The translations under genes and the position numbers were made by a program. A stretch of 64,000 bases of DNA from NCBI RefSeq assembly GCF_012926615.1, contig NZ_JABBNU010000001.1:124001-188000 (forward strand), in the 5' to 3' direction. The DNA comes from Marinigracilibium pacificum. GTDB taxonomy: Bacteria > Bacteroidota > Bacteroidia > Cytophagales > Cyclobacteriaceae. The notes under the pieces are model-generated. The model saw only the letters and a program-made list of their open reading frames with translations. It did no database searches and was not told the DNA's origin. Shown piece after piece: positions 61,855-64,000 of this stretch (within the stretch, counting starts at the first letter, position 1; every line of letters starts with the position of its first letter).

Positions 61855-63300
61855 ATGAAAATATTATTAACAGGATCGACAGGCTATATAGGCAGGAGGC
61901 TTCTCCCGGAACTTATCGCATTAGGGCATCATATAATTTGCCCGGTAAGAGATAAGCGAAGGTTTGACTATGAAGATTTTTCTGATGAAGAATTAAAAAA
62001 TATTACAGTCATTGAATGTGATCTTTCTGAAGAGTCAGGGTATAAAAATCTTCCTTCTGATTTTGACATTGCATACTTTCTTATTCATGCAATGGCAAAG
62101 GGTTCTGGTTTTCAAAGTGTCGAAGAAAAAATAGCAAGATTATTTGTGCAGTTTACCGATTGGTCAAACTGTCAACAAACAATATACCTTAGTGGAATAG
62201 TAAATGACGAAAACCTTTCAAGTCATTTAAAATCGCGATTAGTTGTTGAAAATATACTTAAAGAGGGGAAAACACCTTTAACTGTACTCAGGGCTGCAAT
62301 AATCATAGGATCAGGAAGTGCCTCTTTTGAAATAATACGAGATCTCTGTGAAAAACTACCAGTAATGATTACTCCGAAATGGTTAAAAACTCTTTGTCAA
62401 CCTATAGCTATCAGGAATGTAATTGAATACCTGGTGAAAAGTGCCGGCAATGAAGATGTGAAAGGAGGAACGTTTGATATTGGTGGCCCAAAAGTTCTAT
62501 CATATAAAGAAATGCTATTGGGGTATGCTGAAGTTCGAGGCCTTAAAAGATATATATACACTCTACCGGTAATGACACCCAGGTTATCCAGCTATTGGCT
62601 TTACTTTGTTACATCTACCAATTATCACCTTGCTGTATCATTAGTAGATTCAATGAAAAACGAGGTGGTTGTACAAGATGACCGCATAAAAACTCTAATC
62701 CCAGTTAAATTACTTTCGTATAAGAAAGCAGTTTCTCTGGCATTAGATCGGGTTGCTCAAAACAGAGTTATCAGCAGTTGGAAAGACACCATTGGCTATA
62801 AGTATATCCGTCAGGATTTCATGGATAGACTAAAAGTGCCACAATATGGTGTTTTTAATGATGTCAGATCCTATGATTTTAAAAGGCCAGCAAGTGAAGT
62901 AATCAATAATTTCTTTGCCATTGGCGGAGGCACGGGCTGGTATTATGGGAATTTCCTTTGGGAAATCAGGGGACTCATGGATAAAATGGTAGGTGGCGTT
63001 GGTTTACGAAGAGGTAGGAGAGATTCAAGCGATCTAAAACAAGGTGATGCTCTCGATTTTTGGCGTGTTATTGTCGCTGATAGAGAAAAAGGTCGATTAC
63101 TTCTCTATGCGGAGATGAAATTACCCGGTGAAGCATGGCTTGAGTTTAAAATCAAAGAAAAAAATAAAACCGAATCCAGCTTATTACAAACAGCTACTTT
63201 TCGACCTAAAGGCCTACTAGGGCGTTTATACTGGTATTCGGTTTTACCTTTTCATGCCTTCATTTTCAAAGGAATGGCACAAGGAATTATAAATTCATAA
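61855..63300 (+). CDS. SDR oxidoreductase with C-terminal DUF2867
   Basis: A 481-residue two-part protein. Residues 1-290 are an NAD(P)-binding epimerase-like SDR (KILLTGSTGYIGRRLLPEL; IYLSGIVND), and about 320-480 form DUF2867, a START-like domain (GGGTGWYYGNFLWEIRG, DFWRVIVADREKGRLLLYAEM). The start is the ATG at 61855; an in-frame TTG at 61837 lies inside the inverted repeat. It is divergent from the photolyase operon; similar genes accompany photolyases in other light-regulated clusters, which is from memory. Substrate unknown. Confidence 0.88.
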   Translation: MKILLTGSTGYIGRRLLPELIALGHHIICPVRDKRRFDYEDFSDEELKNITVIECDLSEESGYKNLPSDFDIAYFLIHAMAKGSGFQSVEEKIARLFVQFTDWSNCQQTIYLSGIVNDENLSSHLKSRLVVENILKEGKTPLTVLRAAIIIGSGSASFEIIRDLCEKLPVMITPKWLKTLCQPIAIRNVIEYLVKSAGNEDVKGGTFDIGGPKVLSYKEMLLGYAEVRGLKRYIYTLPVMTPRLSSYWLYFVTSTNYHLAVSLVDSMKNEVVVQDDRIKTLIPVKLLSYKKAVSLALDRVAQNRVISSWKDTIGYKYIRQDFMDRLKVPQYGVFNDVRSYDFKRPASEVINNFFAIGGGTGWYYGNFLWEIRGLMDKMVGGVGLRRGRRDSSDLKQGDALDFWRVIVADREKGRLLLYAEMKLPGEAWLEFKIKEKNKTESSLLQTATFRPKGLLGRLYWYSVLPFHAFIFKGMAQGIINS

Positions 63301-63303
63301 ATA

Positions 63304-64000
63304 TTATTGATTTTGTGCTTTTTCGTAATTTTCTAAAAACTCCTCAATACGAGCTGCCGGAAGTTTCTTAGCAATAATTTTCTTATTCTCATCAAGTATA
63401 TAAATCGTTGGCGTAGAATACGCATCATACAAATCCTGATAATTACCTACATATGTTCTAGGTCCGTTTACAGTTACAAAGTTTATTTTCATTTCTTTGA
63501 TGTAATCACTCATTTTTGTTAGGCTCGTATCTGTACTTACTGCAAATACTCCAACATCAAATTGCGTTGTATTAAAGAAATCTACTAATACCGGAGTTTC
63601 TTTTTTACAATGCCCACAGTCAGGATCAAAGAAATATATAACCGTATACTTATTATTTAGATTATATAACTCTCGTTTATTCAGGTTAACATCTTGCATA
63701 ATAAGGTTTGCACCCTTCATTCCAATCAAGCTCTTTCTTAACTTATCAGAATAATCACCAAGATTTTTTTTCAATGAAGCACTTGCCCAGTAATCCATTT
63801 TACCCGTTTGGAAATATTCATCATTAAGGTGAACGAATACTTTATCAAGGCCCATAATTTTAGGGTTTTGGTACTTTAACACCATATTCCATATCACAAA
63901 CCGATACATGTCCTCATTCGAAGATGCCATTTGCGCCACTCTGTCGATTTCTTTGATCAAAGAATCAGGATGTTGAGAAACAACCTTATCAAAATATACA
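63304..64000 (-). CDS. Thioredoxin-fold protein (TlpA/redoxin-like), N-terminus outside window
   Basis: The frame is open to the right edge, so the start is missing; an apparent start at 63960 is an internal TTG. The N-terminal visible part is helical (DUF5106-like, about 100 residues); the last 130 residues are a thioredoxin domain with the redox pair in FFDPDCGHCKKETP and the cis-proline in YSTPTIYILDENKK. Such proteins in Bacteroidota are usually exported and reduce periplasmic disulfides or serve cytochrome maturation. Family clear, substrate unknown. Confidence 0.85.
   Translation of the reverse strand, partial: VYFDKVVSQHPDSLIKEIDRVAQMASSNEDMYRFVIWNMVLKYQNPKIMGLDKVFVHLNDEYFQTGKMDYWASASLKKNLGDYSDKLRKSLIGMKGANLIMQDVNLNKRELYNLNNKYTVIYFFDPDCGHCKKETPVLVDFFNTTQFDVGVFAVSTDTSLTKMSDYIKEMKINFVTVNGPRTYVGNYQDLYDAYSTPTIYILDENKKIIAKKLPAARIEEFLENYEKAQNQ

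Overview
The window is an AT-rich chromosome segment from a member of the Bacteroidota, most likely the Cytophagales (Fulvivirga/Marivirga-like lineages). The evidence is the family content: DUF4295 beside ribosomal proteins L33 and L28, DUF4286, a DUF6452/DUF6048 pair, DUF6503, fused branched-chain E1 alpha-beta, bacillithiol genes and many Bacteroidota-type lipoproteins. A second line is the repeated promoter pattern TTTG or TTG, 18-19 bases, TAnnTTTG, which is the Bacteroidota sigma-A signature and is found upstream of about a dozen genes here. Nothing suggests a prophage, plasmid, insertion sequence or CRISPR array; this is mainly core chromosome with a few accessory islands.

Left part (1-32.8 kb): housekeeping genes in short operons. 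These are anmK (cut by the window edge), an amino acid dehydrogenase, an ArsB/NhaD-type antiporter, lysC-ribH, a membrane TPR protein, pdhA, recF-DUF721, ftsY, the rpmB-rpmG-DUF4295 operon, an M16 peptidase-ispF-mnmD operon, a fused 2-oxoacid dehydrogenase E1, lipA, gcvP, an M28 peptidase, rimO-bshC-5-formyl-THF cyclo-ligase, hemB and rocD. Inside this stretch are a very basic exported tandem-repeat protein at 15905-17701 and a bacilliredoxin-like gene overlapping its 3' end. Together with bshC this gives the cell a bacillithiol redox system.

Middle part (33-42.3 kb): lipoprotein and membrane genes of unknown role, a beta-barrel gene broken by one in-frame TGA, lspA-ileS, then the oddest element of the window. 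At 40343-40763 on the minus strand there are three 112-base tRNA-like elements. They have T and D arms, an acceptor stem, a GUC anticodon loop and a variable region of about 42 bases, and they end in their own terminator upstream of ileS.

Right part (42.3-64 kb): a light and stress section. A MerR/B12-binding regulator with the CarH-type photosensory W-x9-EH motif faces an ECF sigma factor-crtI-crtB-crtZ carotenoid operon with a perfect promoter flanked by direct repeats. Further on are a Fur-family regulator, cell-envelope and sugar-kinase genes, a five-gene ABC transporter operon with an outer membrane barrel (possibly metal-related), a histidine kinase, and a photolyase module: a PhrB-like photolyase, DUF429, Cry-DASH, DUF2256 and a divergent SDR-DUF2867 gene. 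The likely theme is light sensing, photoprotective pigment and DNA photorepair. The window ends inside a thioredoxin-fold protein.
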